Part shown: one piece after another, positions 10,256-21,299 of the stretch
Position numbering within the stretch: the first letter of the stretch is position 1
Layout of the letters: each line of letters begins with the position of its first letter
Origin: Sycobia sp. Sy_11
Lineage: Eukaryota > Arthropoda > Insecta > Hymenoptera > Epichrysomallidae
Reading direction: 5' to 3'
Assembly (NCBI GenBank): GCA_018907035.1
Contig: JACCIC010000137.1
Span: forward strand, 310,001-374,000
Length of the DNA: 64,000 nt
Translations under genes and position numbers: made by a program
Notes under the pieces: generated by a model
Databases searched by the model: none
What the model saw: the letters and a program-made list of their open reading frames with translations, nothing else
What the model was told of the DNA's origin: nothing

Positions 10256-10610
10256 GTCTAATTTGGATTGATTCTGGAAACACAATTGGATTCTCCAAAA
10301 CGTGGATTCAATATAGAAACAGATAGGGCCTAAACGCACATACACACTGGAGCCAAACCATGACGAGCACGCGCTGTTATCTGGGTAAACATTGTGGCTC
10401 CGGATTACCTCCAAACTGCGCCTAAACAATGTACATGAATGTGTGACGATTGTCGCTCATCTGCCGTGCATTCTATGCCCAGATTGGATCCACGATTTGG
10501 AGCCACGACTTGGAGGTAATCTGCACGTGTGTAATAGATCCAATCTGTCGCCAAACAGTCAATAATGTGGGCGGATTTTGTATATGTGTGTATAAGTGTG
10601 GGTGTTGGTA

Positions 10611-10612
<2 letters not shown>

Positions 10613-10660
<48 letters not shown>

Positions 10661-10778
10661 ATATATATATATATATAAATAAATAAATAAAAGAAAATAT
10701 TCTTTTTTTTATTTAATAATTAATTTATTAAAATTCGCAAATAATTAAAAAACATAATAATACCTATATTGTAATATA

Positions 10779-10845
<67 letters not shown>

Positions 10846-10848
10846 CAC

Positions 10849-10905
<57 letters not shown>

Positions 10906-10906
10906 A
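10613..10906. repeat. (TA)n and interrupted (AC)n microsatellites
   Basis: A (TA)n run at 10613-10677 is followed after about 100 bp by an (AC)n run at 10780-10890 with a few GC interruptions, then (AT)n to about 10906. The apparent open frames in them encode only YI or HT/VC repeats and are not genes. Confidence 0.95.
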
Positions 10907-10914
10907 TTGAATTT

Positions 10915-11272
10915 TATATAAATATAGTAGGTGGAATGTTAAAATAAAGATACACGAAATAATCTTTTAACATGAACTTTATTTCAAACGAGGAAGGAAA
11001 AGACGTCTGTTCAAACGAAAGGACAACGCAAAACTAACTGCAGTACTCGAAATTGAATGCTCTGCAAGCCCTTGTGAGAAACTTAGAAACCTATAAAAGC
11101 ACATCAGGCATCTAGGCAATAAACTCATAAATCATTTGCCGCGCAGGGCAGCAAAGACGAAGATCGTAATAAGACCCAGCGGACATATATGTTTACATCC
11201 TTTTACGATACTCTCCAATATTTAGTTTCAAGTATTTTTTGCTTTATTATTTATAGAAGGCTAATATAATCT

Positions 11273-11275
<3 letters not shown>
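10915..11275. other. Unique 350-bp stretch of mixed composition, no gene seen
   Basis: Less AT-rich than its surroundings (for example GCCGCGCAGGGCAGCAAAGA near 11139). It has no long open frame and no match to other repeats in the window that I could see. It could be a fragment of an LTR or of an unlisted element. Confidence 0.3.

Positions 11276-11345
<70 letters not shown>
11276..11345. repeat. (TA)n microsatellite
   Basis: An almost pure TA run of about 70 bp immediately left of a fold-back repeat copy. Confidence 0.95.
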
Positions 11346-11346
<1 letters not shown>

Positions 11347-11347
<1 letters not shown>

Positions 11348-11743
11348 TAAAATTAAAAATTGTATTTATGTCGACTGTTCAGAATTAAATTAATAAATAT
11401 TTTTATCAGTCTTACAGTCTTTATAATATAATATATTAGCTAAAATAGTAACAGTCAGACTGTCCTTGCTTATATTGACCCATGTAGAAACTGAAATAAA
11501 ACTTATTACTACAATAAATTATATTAAAAATAAAAATAAAATAAATAATAAAATAAAAGTAAAAATATAATAATAAATAAAATAAAAATAATAAAAGCAA
11601 TATGTTAGTGAAGGATAATTTATTGTAGTAATAAGTTTTATTAAAGACTCTACGGAGGTGAATATAAAAAAGGACAGTCTTTATTTTAGCTAATATATTA
11701 AATTCTAAAGACTGCAAGACCAATGAAAATATTTATTAATATC

Positions 11744-11797
<54 letters not shown>
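11347..11797. repeat. Fold-back repeat, copy 1 (long inverted arms, A-rich loop) and flanking (TA)n
   Basis: The left arm (about 11385-11515) contains AATAAATATTTTTATCAGTC, then TATTAGCTAAAATAGTAACA and TAAAACTTATTACTACAATA. The right arm (about 11605-11745) is its imperfect reverse complement, with TTGTAGTAATAAGTTTTATT and TTTTAGCTAATATATTAAAT. The 90-bp centre is almost only A and T in AAATAA-type repeats. Further copies lie at 20330-20815 and 29080-29400, with fragments near 19066 and 23697. A (TA)n run closes the copy at 11751-11797. No coding capacity; a non-autonomous fold-back element or MITE is the simplest reading. Confidence 0.7.
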
Positions 11798-11800
<3 letters not shown>

Positions 11801-11867
11801 TTATTTATATAGATTTATATATATATTATATTACAATACATTATATTTTTATATTAGAACATTTCTT

Positions 11868-13407
11868 CTGAATATTCTAGTTCATCTTCTTGTTCTTGCT
11901 CCTATATCTTCAGTTTTAATTTCTCTTTTATCTTTTGGCTGTTTTGATATTACACAGTATACACCTTGTCTCCTATCTTTCTTGTTATTGTAACTTCTTA
12001 ATGACCATCTGTATCTGATACTGTTTGTTCTTCTTGAAGATTTTCATCTAGTCGCGTTACAATTGGAGTAGAAACATAAAATGCAATAGACCTTATGATG
12101 CTTTGTAGGTTTGATGCAGGTTGTTAAATTTTTGCCAATTGGTCAGTATTTATTCTGAATTATGAAATGAATAATTACGTTCAGAAATGGTAAATATTTT
12201 ATTGTTTTTATTTGTACTGTACAATTAATTACTTACTTTCCATCGATATTAGAATCTAATTTTTGACTATTTGTTGGTATTTCAAAAGAAGGCTAATAAT
12301 TCCTCACAAAAATTTTTTCCACTAAATTTTCTATTTAAAAAATCTTCAATTATTTACAAAATTTTATAAAAGGTACAATAAAAGATTATTAATTTGAAAT
12401 ATGAGGTACTTACAAAAGAACCTTGAGTTTGAATCATCATTGGGTGTTAAAACTTCATCACGAGGACCCTTTTTATCAAAATTTTCTGGCCTTGGCAATG
12501 TATTTGAATAATCATCTACTTTTATAATAAAAATGAAAATCGAACGTATTAATATAATATACAATAAAATTTGTGTATATTTTATATATATTATATTATA
12601 TATAATATATAATAAACTTTGTATATATTTTATATTGTATATAATCTATAATGCAATTTGAAAAAGATTTTTGCATTAAACATGAAAAAAATATTTTAAA
12701 AAATCTTTGTGAATTAAATTTAATATATGCAATTACATATTTTAAAGAAATTCTTTTTATTAACAATATTATGAAAATAAAATTACCTAAGTCTTTTCTG
12801 ATGAAAATTTAGCAAGAGAAAATAAAATATTTAATACGCTTCATATTGTACAATAAGATTCTTAATTTTGTTTCTAATAATACAATAATTTAAGATATTA
12901 TAATAAATGATATAATTCTCTAACTTATGATAAAAAAGGCAAAAAATTTATTTTACATAGCAGTTGTTTAACTCTTCATTCATTATTTTATTACGCATTT
13001 CCATTATTTAATTTAATAAATTAATATTTTAATAATCAACAACATATCTTTACAGATTTTAAAATAAATAACGATTAATATAGAGCACTTACTTCGAAAA
13101 GATCCAAAAATCTTTTATCATTTTCAAATCCATTAAAATCACCAAAAAGTTTCTCATTAAATCATCCATTAAGGTTTCAAACAAACGTCTCATCTATGTG
13201 AGGTCGGTGATTATTTGAAGGTGATATCGACTATTTGGCTCTTTACTATATACCAGGACAAAAATATGATTAATAAGTAATGATTAAAATAAATAATTAT
13301 AACTAATGCCTAAGTAATACCTGTAGTTATTGACATCATCTTCATCATCATTCTTTTGCCCAATTGGATTTCTGAAACTATTTATTTAATGTTGATCATC
13401 TTCAAAC
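11868..13407 (-). pseudogene. HAX1-like gene remnant with introns, several stops
   Basis: HAX1 is a mitochondrial and ER-linked anti-apoptotic adaptor. On the minus strand: exon 13321-13407 (FEDDQH, stop, INSFRNPIGQKNDDEDDV) between TTTTACAG and GTATT. Then about 13087-13210 with MRRLFETLMDDLMRNF, a frame slip, and FGDFNGFENDKRFLDLFE before GTAAGT. Then about 12400-12510 with SNTLPRPENFDKKGPRDEVL before GTAAGT. Then about 12240-12290 with PSFEIPTNSQKLDSNIDGK before GTAAGT. Then about 11868-12150 with TRLDENLQEEQTVSDTDGH, stop, EVTITRKIGDKVYTV, stop, and an acidic EQEQEDELEYSEE tail. The order matches HAX1: acidic N-terminus, LRDSMLKYPD-like motif, then the VEERRTVVDSEG..TTVTR region. In-frame stops and a frameshift show decay, and kept introns show it is not a retrocopy. 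Confidence 0.6.
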
Positions 13408-13859
13408 CTGTAAAACATTTAATAAGTATTAGAGTTATTTATGAGTAAAAGTAATATATTGAGATATGTATGAAATATATAATCAGATATAATTGTGAAA
13501 TATCATATCCGTCTGCCATATATATTATCATAAACACACTTCGCGTACTGATATGTGTGTGTGTATATATATATATGAAAAAATAAATTGGTAGAATAAT
13601 TATTGATATAATAATTATGACAAGCTGACAGTCCATATTCATAATTACTATATTATTACACTCCACATTCGTATAATTAATCTTATGTAAAATGTTAAAA
13701 TGACTAAACTGTCTGAATTATTAATATTTATTAAGTTACAAATGCAAATACATACCTTTTTTGGAATAAAATTGAAAACACAATTTCTCACGTCCATCTT
13801 CATGCAATCTGCAATCCGTATCCGAAGTGCACATATACACAAACTTAATAAATATATAA

Positions 13860-13979
<120 letters not shown>

Positions 13980-13984
13980 GCATA

Positions 13985-14706
13985 TTAAATACGGCTTCAA
14001 CAGAAAAAATTGTACTTTCGAGTTCGAGCGGTAGAAAAAGAGGTGCAAGTGTCTCGAGACGACGTTTACAGAGAGCATCATGTTCGGACTATAGGAAATG
14101 TCTCGGAACGACTGCTATAGAGAGATTTGTGTTAGGGAGGTAGAATACAATGTCCACATATTCTAGACCGCCTCTTACTGGGAGTATGCGTGCTCGAATG
14201 ATAGAATACTGATCTCTTCATAGAAGTCGTAATAACATACCTGGACATCGTTTCCCGCCAACTATACATGCCACTCCTCGTAGAAGTCGTTCCAAATCAT
14301 CTGGAAATCGCATTCTATCATGCGAACACGAAACTCTCCGTAGAACTTGTCCCGATATACCTAAACATCGTTTCCTACCAACTAAACACGATTGTTCCAG
14401 TAGAAGTCGTCCCGAGAAGGCTAGCAAGGCTTCCAAACGATTAAACACGATACTCCCCGTAGAAGTCGTTCGGAAATATTACCGTCTCGACATGAATCTT
14501 CCCATAGAAATTAATTTCATCATATTTGGACGTCGTTTTCTATCAACTAAATATAATATTCCCCGTAGACATCGCCCAGAGAAACCTGGACATCGCATTC
14601 TATCATCCAAACACACAACTGCGTATATAAATCGTTTTGAGGCAACGGGATATCGTAATCAACCGCCCTTACATACCAATACAATATTTCTCAGTAGAAA
14701 CCGTAT
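13985..14706. repeat. 60-bp-unit tandem array with internal orientation switch, copy 1
   Basis: About four diverged units run in one orientation (GACGACG.., GACTGC.., each with a TTCG..GGTAGAATAC-like core) to about 14215. After that the array continues as the reverse complement. Units at 14221, 14281, 14341 and 14401 all begin TAGAAGTCGT or TAGAACTTGT at exactly 60-bp spacing and carry CTGGACATCG and a CATTCTATCA-like motif. Further copies lie at 48230-48720 and at 51610-52059 plus 56988-57120. The layout, tandem units in inverted arms, recalls Drosophila FB elements, but the sequence is not one I recognise. It has no protein-coding sense. Confidence 0.75.
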
Positions 14707-14819
14707 TTAAAATGTGTATATATAATATGTACAGTATAATATACATACAATATATATTACATATTTTGTGTATTTTCGTTTTTTAATTAAATAAATACCG
14801 TGAATATGTTCGTAATGAT

Positions 14820-15140
14820 ACCAACTGAAATTCAAGCAAAATGGTATGGCGAATAGCATATTTTTTAAATAGGCGATATATTTTAAATAGTCGATTTATT
14901 AAATAGGCGATAGACCATATATTTTATTTATATATACATAATTTCGAGGTGTTGGTAAAGAACCCTATTTTGCCATCATTTCTTTTGTTCAAACTAAAAA
15001 AAAACAGTCTCTTGTCACAACTCTGAAGTTAATAGAATGTATAAAAATAAAAATATAATTTGTCGTCACAAACTATATTCAGTATGATTTGGCATACAGA
15101 ACCATTTTATAAGAGAAGGAGAAAAAAATACAGAGAAAGT

Positions 15141-15206
<66 letters not shown>

Positions 15207-15480
15207 CTCACGTAAGAGAAAATAAAATTTACAAAAATCAAAAGACATCCACAAAGGTGCAAGTGTAGTGTCAGATAGGTGTATGTAGCGGCACACCTTT
15301 AGGATACCAATCCCAAAGTTGGATAGGAACATTCGTTTGAGCTGGCCCGGTATTAATACTTTAAGCGGACTACTTTGAGTTGATGTTCGTGATTTAAGAC
15401 GCCACCTAGTGGCCGCTGGTGAAACTGATTGTTAAAACCATTGACTTAATTTATTGATGAAAGTAAAATGATTTTTAAGA
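14820..15480 (+). repeat. Downstream segment of the 60-bp-unit family, copy 1
   Basis: This non-tandem segment follows the array and matches 57130-57735 and 25320-25690: TATTTCTTTTGTTCAAACTA-like text, AGTATGATTTGGCATACA, a (GA)n run at 15138-15201, CCCAAAGTTGGATA, TATTAATACTTTAAGC, TTGATGTTCGTGAT and GACGCCACC. Here it stops at 15480, at GAGTGCTCCATACC, before the RTE-like tail found in other copies. No coding frame. Confidence 0.65.
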
Positions 15481-15582
15481 GTGCTCCATACCGCGATCCC
15501 AGCGCCACGATGAACTATTCAAACGGAAATGAAAATGTGTAAATCGTAGTTTTCGTTTTGCGTCCTCATTTTACGTTTTACA

Positions 15583-15870
15583 ATGTTGAAACAAATTTTA
15601 TACGAATCTTTGAAAAATTCTACAACTGGGGGTGTCCCTTATTGCTTTAATTATATGTTTCAAAGTTCGTTTAAAAAAATAAGAAAATGTTTATCTAACT
15701 GTCGTCTGCACTATAGACCTCGCCGCTTTGCAGTAACATCAAATAACAACAAATATTATAAATTTTATACGTATAGTACAGATAAAACTTGGATAGCCCC
15801 GGATGTAGAATTGAATAATGAATCAAATGAACTTTGTTTCATCTTTCTATTCATAGAATTGAGGGAGTAA
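15583..15870 (+). CDS. Hypothetical 95-residue ORF, possible first exon of a mitochondrial-type protein
   Basis: The frame starts MLKQILYESLKNSTTGG and includes KKIRKCLSNCRLHYRPRRFA and a segment KTWIAPDVELNNESNE. The N-terminus is basic with few acids, as in mitochondrial targeting peptides, and composition looks more protein-like than the surrounding AT repeats. I do not recognise a family. The last residues (FIFLFIELRE) may be intron read-through; no clear donor was fixed. It could be a real exon, a decayed gene piece or chance. Confidence 0.3.
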   Translation: MLKQILYESLKNSTTGGVPYCFNYMFQSSFKKIRKCLSNCRLHYRPRRFAVTSNNNKYYKFYTYSTDKTWIAPDVELNNESNELCFIFLFIELRE

Positions 15871-16026
15871 AACGAAATATAAGATTTTATTATGGTTATA
15901 ATGCAAGTTGTCAATTCTATAGATAAAAAAGTGAGAACTTGAATTTCTGATTTTTTGAATAGGTGGCGCTGAAGAAAATATTCAATGCCGTACAAATCAA
16001 ATAAAGAATTATGAAGCCTGGTGCAG

Positions 16027-16027
<1 letters not shown>

Positions 16028-16084
<57 letters not shown>
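16028..16084. repeat. (TA)n microsatellite
   Basis: A pure TA run of over 50 bp; the YIYI frames across it are not genes. Confidence 0.95.
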
Positions 16085-16089
<5 letters not shown>

Positions 16090-17385
16090 TAAATACACAC
16101 ATGTATTCATCCATGCATGCAAATACATTGCAAACATAGTAATGTGATTCGGAAATTTCAGATTACAGAGAGGTGCGAGATATACAAGCTTGAGCCAATA
16201 AATATATATGAAAATATAATAGGAAAGTAATTGTTCTTTTCCTAACCTAAAGTATATATAATATTTATCTAGGCAAAAATGTTATTATTGCCTACGCAGA
16301 TTTAATATTTATATACATCCTAACAATTTTTTATTAAATAAATCGTTTCTTATGACAACTAAAGCTCATAAGAAATTCCCAAAATTTCAAAAATGTTTAT
16401 TTTTTTTACAGGATAGTCTTTTAGCTACAATAAAAACTCATAATTTTAGGAGGAAATGAGTTTTGAGTGTTCACAGCGTGTAATTGATGCATTTGAGTTA
16501 TTACTTCGATATTCACCCCTATTAGATAAAACGAATAAGAAAAAGTAACATGAAAAGAATATATAATTTTTAATTCAAATGTAAAATATCATAAAACCAT
16601 CATTATTTTGGAATGTAGAAGTGTATGATTGTGTATTTATAGTACTGAATTTTGTATAAGGAGTAAGTACAGCTCCTAAATTAATATATTATATTATAAA
16701 TATTTAAATATATAGTTATTTATATAAAGCAATTTTTTAATTTAATCTTATATTACACATCATTATACTGTTATTGGCACTTTGTATAATTTATACAATT
16801 ATGTAATAACAGCTTTTATAGAAACTTTTTGTAAGAAAACTGTTACAAATTTAAATATTAAAATAATTTTTAATGAAGTAACACTATTATAAAAAAGACT
16901 ATTATACAAAATATAAAAAATATATTTTTCAGATCCGATATAAAAAATGGACACAATTCTTTTAATGAATAATAAGACTATTTGTATCATTGTGGCTAAT
17001 ATTAACGGATATATACATGTATTACGTTATATACGTATACAAAATTATAAAAAGAATATTTAACACAACAGGTATTTTTCTAAAAATTTGATAAATTGAT
17101 ACATTTTGACAATAGCACTTATATATTAGAAATTACTATCTTTTTCAATAAGTATTTTTTCAATAGTTTCATTACTATCTATTCAATAGGTAATTATAAA
17201 AATTTTATTTTAAAATATATTCTTGTATGGTTAAAGTTTCCTTTAGTATTTCATACATTGTAATTTTTTGGAATAAATATGTCAGATTAAATAAAGTCAA
17301 TATGCAAAATACAAAAATTATACATATATTGCAGCCAAAAATATCACGATGTATAATATAGAAATATTTTTTGTAAAAACATATA

Positions 17386-17445
<60 letters not shown>

Positions 17446-18188
17446 ATTTAAATAATTATAATGTAGAGTATAATATGCCATTATATTTAGAAGCTGTACT
17501 TGCTCCCTATGTAAAATCCAATCCTATTAAATATACAATCATACTGTTCTGCTTACTTTCTCAGAAAATGGTGATTTCATACTTTTCATTTAAAGTAAAA
17601 ATTATATATTCTTCCCACTCTAATTTTTCATTATTTTGTATATTAGAGACCTAACATAATAGCTATCTTGATTGCATTAACATCAGATTATATCTATAAT
17701 ATTAATATTATTACTTACGAACAATGAAACCGCCCCCTTCAAAACTTTAATTTATCATTATTTTTTTCATGATTATTTATATATACTTTAAATGGTCCTT
17801 TAAAATTAAAAATAAAGAAGGCCATACGTATTATGCGATTTGTGTATTTATTAATACGTAATAAATGAATATGTTTGTACTATTACCTTATTTTTATTTT
17901 CTTTACATCTAAGAATCTTATTATATAAATATAAATACTTCATACCCTCGTGTCCACTCTGGGGAAGGGGAGATGAAGCTAATTGTCTTTTGAGAGGCTT
18001 TACATTTTTAATGAATTTATTTAATAATTTTTTTCTTCAAAAATAGCATCTTAAATTATAGGTTTTTGTCTATCACTTGCAGATTGAAATATAATATAAC
18101 TGAACTTATTTGTATTTTGGGTGCCCGTCATGTCTCGTCTGTATATAACCGTTTGTCTGTAATTTTTTTATGAAATATATACTGATCT

Positions 18189-18243
<55 letters not shown>

Positions 18244-18410
18244 TTGCCATTAATAATTAATAATTTCTATTGAATTATTGTTTACATGTTTATTTAAGTA
18301 ATCATTAAATTACAATTATTATTGAAATAAAATTTTAATTTTCTATTATTTTTAATTCATAAAAAGTTAAATCTAGAGATAATTAACATTATAGAAGAGA
18401 AAAGAATAAT
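16090..18410. other. AT-rich stretch with (TA)n runs, no gene seen
   Basis: Contains (TA)n runs near 17381-17442 and 18196-18239 and no frame above 101 codons; that one crosses the TA run. One less AT-rich patch near 17940-17990 (CTCGTGTCCACTCTGGGGAA) has no assignable function. Confidence 0.5.
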
Positions 18411-18484
18411 CCATCAGAATGATGACCAAGAATTGTATCAAGACCTATCTCCATTCATCAGGTAATCATTATGTTGATACCTGC

Positions 18485-18514
<30 letters not shown>

Positions 18515-18518
<4 letters not shown>

Positions 18519-18794
18519 ATTATCGGATCAGCTGTACGACATTTTTCGAGAGGTTGGGTCGACTCTGTTCGGATTTGTGTTTCATTCGTTTAGAAAATCG
18601 TAAACACTCGCATGCTGTCATCAAATCGTATACAATGCGATGTTGCCACTACTTTTTACATGATTTTGGAAACAGTGTTGAACGAATTGATAGAATACAC
18701 CAGCTGCCAGCGCAATGATACGATTTGCGCGACCGTGGACCGTGATACCCGTAATACAGTTATTGACCACATATTCAAATACATGATTCTATGA
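18515..18794 (+). CDS. Unrecognised ORF segment, 60 residues in the best frame
   Basis: This 280-bp patch has ordinary base composition inside very AT-rich DNA. One frame from the ATG at 18612 reads MLSSNRIQCDVATTFYMILE and continues with NELIEYTSCQRNDTICATVD and an RDTRNTVIDHIF segment to a stop at 18794. An overlapping frame is open from 18419. I recognise no family. The composition suggests former coding DNA, perhaps an exon of a decayed gene or part of a transposon. Confidence 0.25.
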
Positions 18795-18996
18795 TCATTA
18801 CAGTTTTAGTATGATAAAATAATTCATTAACACAAACTATTGTATTAATTAAAAATAATGATTAATTCAATTTTCATTTAATTGAAAATTGAAAATAATA
18901 CCTTATTAATTATATATATCGATAAAAATTAAAAGTAATTATAAATTATTACAAGTTAATTAAAAAATATCTCAACCCTGAGATATGTATATCTAA

Positions 18997-18998
<2 letters not shown>

Positions 18999-19059
<61 letters not shown>

Positions 19060-19115
19060 CGTTGATTGATAAATATTTTTATCGGTCTTTACAGTCTTTA
19101 TAATATAATATATAA
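18999..19115. repeat. (TA)n plus fragment of the fold-back repeat
   Basis: A TA run to about 19055 is followed by TGATAAATATTTTTATCGGT and CAGTCTTTATAATATAATAT, the outer end of the fold-back repeat seen at 11347. The rest of that element is absent. Confidence 0.7.
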
Positions 19116-19119
19116 AAAC

Positions 19120-19546
19120 ATTATTATGTTGGAATAATGTAAGAATGAACTAGTAAGAAAGTAATACAAAAATATTTTTTAAAATTAATTACAATTATTT
19201 ATTAATTTTTGTTATAATTCAGGTAACTGTTTCACTCTCCATATCCAACGTGCCTTGCTTTTGCCGATTGGTCTACTCGAATATTTTTTGTCTGAAATTC
19301 GTGAAAAAATGAAGATATAGCCTGATTGGAATTTTAATATGAAAAAAAGAGTTACATATTATAATAATATCATATATTTCAGTGAATAATAATACTAATT
19401 GCAATTATTGATTTACAATGCAATATTATAATTAAACAAGAAGGAGAATATTAAATAAGTATATGTACTATGACATGAGAACTAATATAAAATTACAGGC
19501 ATTACACATTTTTTCTATTTTTCAATAGTTTACACTTCTTTATCAC

Positions 19547-19608
<62 letters not shown>

Positions 19609-20222
19609 TACCAAAATTATTTCTTGTGCCCCCAACCCCTCTATTTCATCAAAATTTTTTTCATATCATATTGGGTCGTTCAATTTTATGTATGAAAAAA
19701 TGAAACATTTTATATAAACTACAGGTATAATTTCAATTGTTTCTCTCGAAATATAAGAATAATAACCTAATAAATAACATACATACTCTGCAAATTAAGT
19801 CTTATTCAATTTTTTAATTTAGTCGATAAATTTAATTTATTTTTGTCTTAATTCTTTATTTATTTATATATTTGTGAAATTAGTTTACTTTTTCAAACAT
19901 TTTCGCATTTCTTTTATATTTTTTTCTTTCATTATTTTGTATTATACTTATTGTTTTTTGTTCATAAGATATTATTCATAATGATAAACAATTTTAATTT
20001 GAGTGACAAAGATGCAAGCGATATAAAAATTGTTTGTACGAGAAAACGTCATTTACAACTGAGTGCAAAACGATTATCACAGAAACGACTGGCGGCGAAA
20101 AGGTATATGTTCTTCATTCATAATTAAAAAAATAATAAATAATTTTGATTTATTTGTGTAAAGTTAGTAGAGTAAAAAATATATATTCGTCAGATATATA
20201 GAAAATTAAGAAAACACCTATA

Positions 20223-20225
<3 letters not shown>
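19120..20225. other. AT-rich stretch with one short possible exon
   Basis: Mostly noncoding, with (TA)n at 19552-19606. At 19981-20102 an ATG frame reads MINNFNLSDKDASDIKIVCT and ends KRLAAKR before AAAAG/GTATATG, which could be a splice donor. The piece is short and unrecognised, so it is not called as a gene. Confidence 0.3.

Positions 20226-20226
<1 letters not shown>

Positions 20227-20283
<57 letters not shown>
20227..20283. repeat. (TA)n microsatellite
   Basis: A pure TA run left of fold-back copy 2. Confidence 0.95.
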
Positions 20284-20286
<3 letters not shown>

Positions 20287-20329
20287 TGATAAAATAAAAA
20301 AAAAAAACGTTTTGCGTTATTATGCAGGA

Positions 20330-20815
20330 ATTAAAAATTGTATTTAGTTCGACTGTTCTGAAATAAATTAATAAATATTTTTATCGGTTTTACAGTCTTT
20401 ATACAATAAAATATTATACTAATATAATGACAGTCAGACTCTCCTAGTTTATAATAACCCCCACAAAATTTAAAATACAAATTACTAATAACAAATAAAA
20501 TAAAAAATCAATTAAATAAAGATTAAAAATTAAAAATAATACAAATAAAATAATCTATATTCTATGTTAATAAAGGAGAATCTGATTTTCCCTACCAGCT
20601 TAAATTTAAATTTACTTTTCATCTCCGACGTTTCGAACAGTTCCGGCTCATCTTCAAGGACTAAACTCTTTAGTAGACTAAATTTTTAGTAGTGATTTCT
20701 ATTTCAGATTGTACGGTGGTGATTATAAATAAGGACTTTACGATACTCATTATATTAGAATATTATATTATTGTAGCAAAACTGTAAAACCGATAAAAAA
20801 TTTTATCAATTTACA
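20330..20815. repeat. Fold-back repeat, copy 2, with extra central segment
   Basis: The left arm starts AATTAAAAATTGTATTTAGT and has AAATATTTTTATCGGTTTTA. The right arm ends with CAAAACTGTAAAACCGATAA and ATTTTATCAATTTACAGTC. Between the arms is a segment absent from copy 1, including CATCTCCGACGTTTCGAACA and GGCTCATCTTCAAGG, a motif known from Penelope-like and related elements. Copy 3 (29080) keeps part of it (CTGTTTCGAACCGC). Confidence 0.65.
20627..20658 (-). ncRNA. Degenerate hammerhead-ribozyme-like motif
   Basis: On the minus strand: CUUGAAGA (consensus CUGANGA with one extra U), then a short stem II in which GAGC can pair with GUUC around a 7-base loop, then GAAAC, then GUC as the expected cleavage site. 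Stem III is minimal, as reported for Penelope-like element hammerheads that act as dimers. Stem I pairing is poor. The inserted U probably weakens or kills catalysis, so this is a homologous remnant rather than a shown ribozyme. Confidence 0.35.
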
Positions 20816-20829
20816 GTCGAATTCTCTAC

Positions 20830-21270
20830 CTTTTCAGCTGAAGCATTTGCTTCAGATATGCTAAATACTTGTTGGTATCGGATATGCTCAATCCACTCGA
20901 CACAGCTCCATCTTTATATATGTACGGATTCAAAATGTGTACTAAATTCACTGCACAATCTCAGCGCCAATAATGAATTAGTTAATGAAATGAATTATAA
21001 ACTGATAAAATTCAAGAAATCAAGAAAAGAAATCAAAATAGAAGTCTTAAGGACATCTGCTCATTAAATAACACTGAAAATCGTATTGCCAGCAAAGCAG
21101 CCGAAGAAGCAGTTCTAATACAGCGTAAAAAATAAAATATAACAACGCCGCAAATATGTTAATACGAAAAAGAATGGAACTACATGCGATAGAAATATAT
21201 TGTAATAATATATGGATAGAGAAAAAAAACACAAATACAAACAATAAAGACAAATTTTTTCGAACCAAGT
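20830..21270 (+). pseudogene. RNase H fragment of a non-LTR retrotransposon
   Basis: The frame reads LHLYICTDSKCVLNSLHNLS (catalytic D in CTDS), then NNELVNEMNYKLIKFKKSRK and EVLRTSAH, where relatives have a W-(K/R)-AH motif. After a frame change comes TENRIASKAAEEAV, the G/N-E-R-A-D-x-x-A helix with the last acid lost. This is the RNase H domain often found after the RT of I/R1/Loa-type elements. RT and 3' UTR were not found beside it. Confidence 0.5.
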
Positions 21271-21299
21271 TAAATTTTACCATAATATTTATTTATTTT

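Noticed and set aside
14218..14710. Frames across the 60-bp array
   Set aside because: 60 is divisible by 3, so any stop-free unit gives a long open frame; no protein sense.
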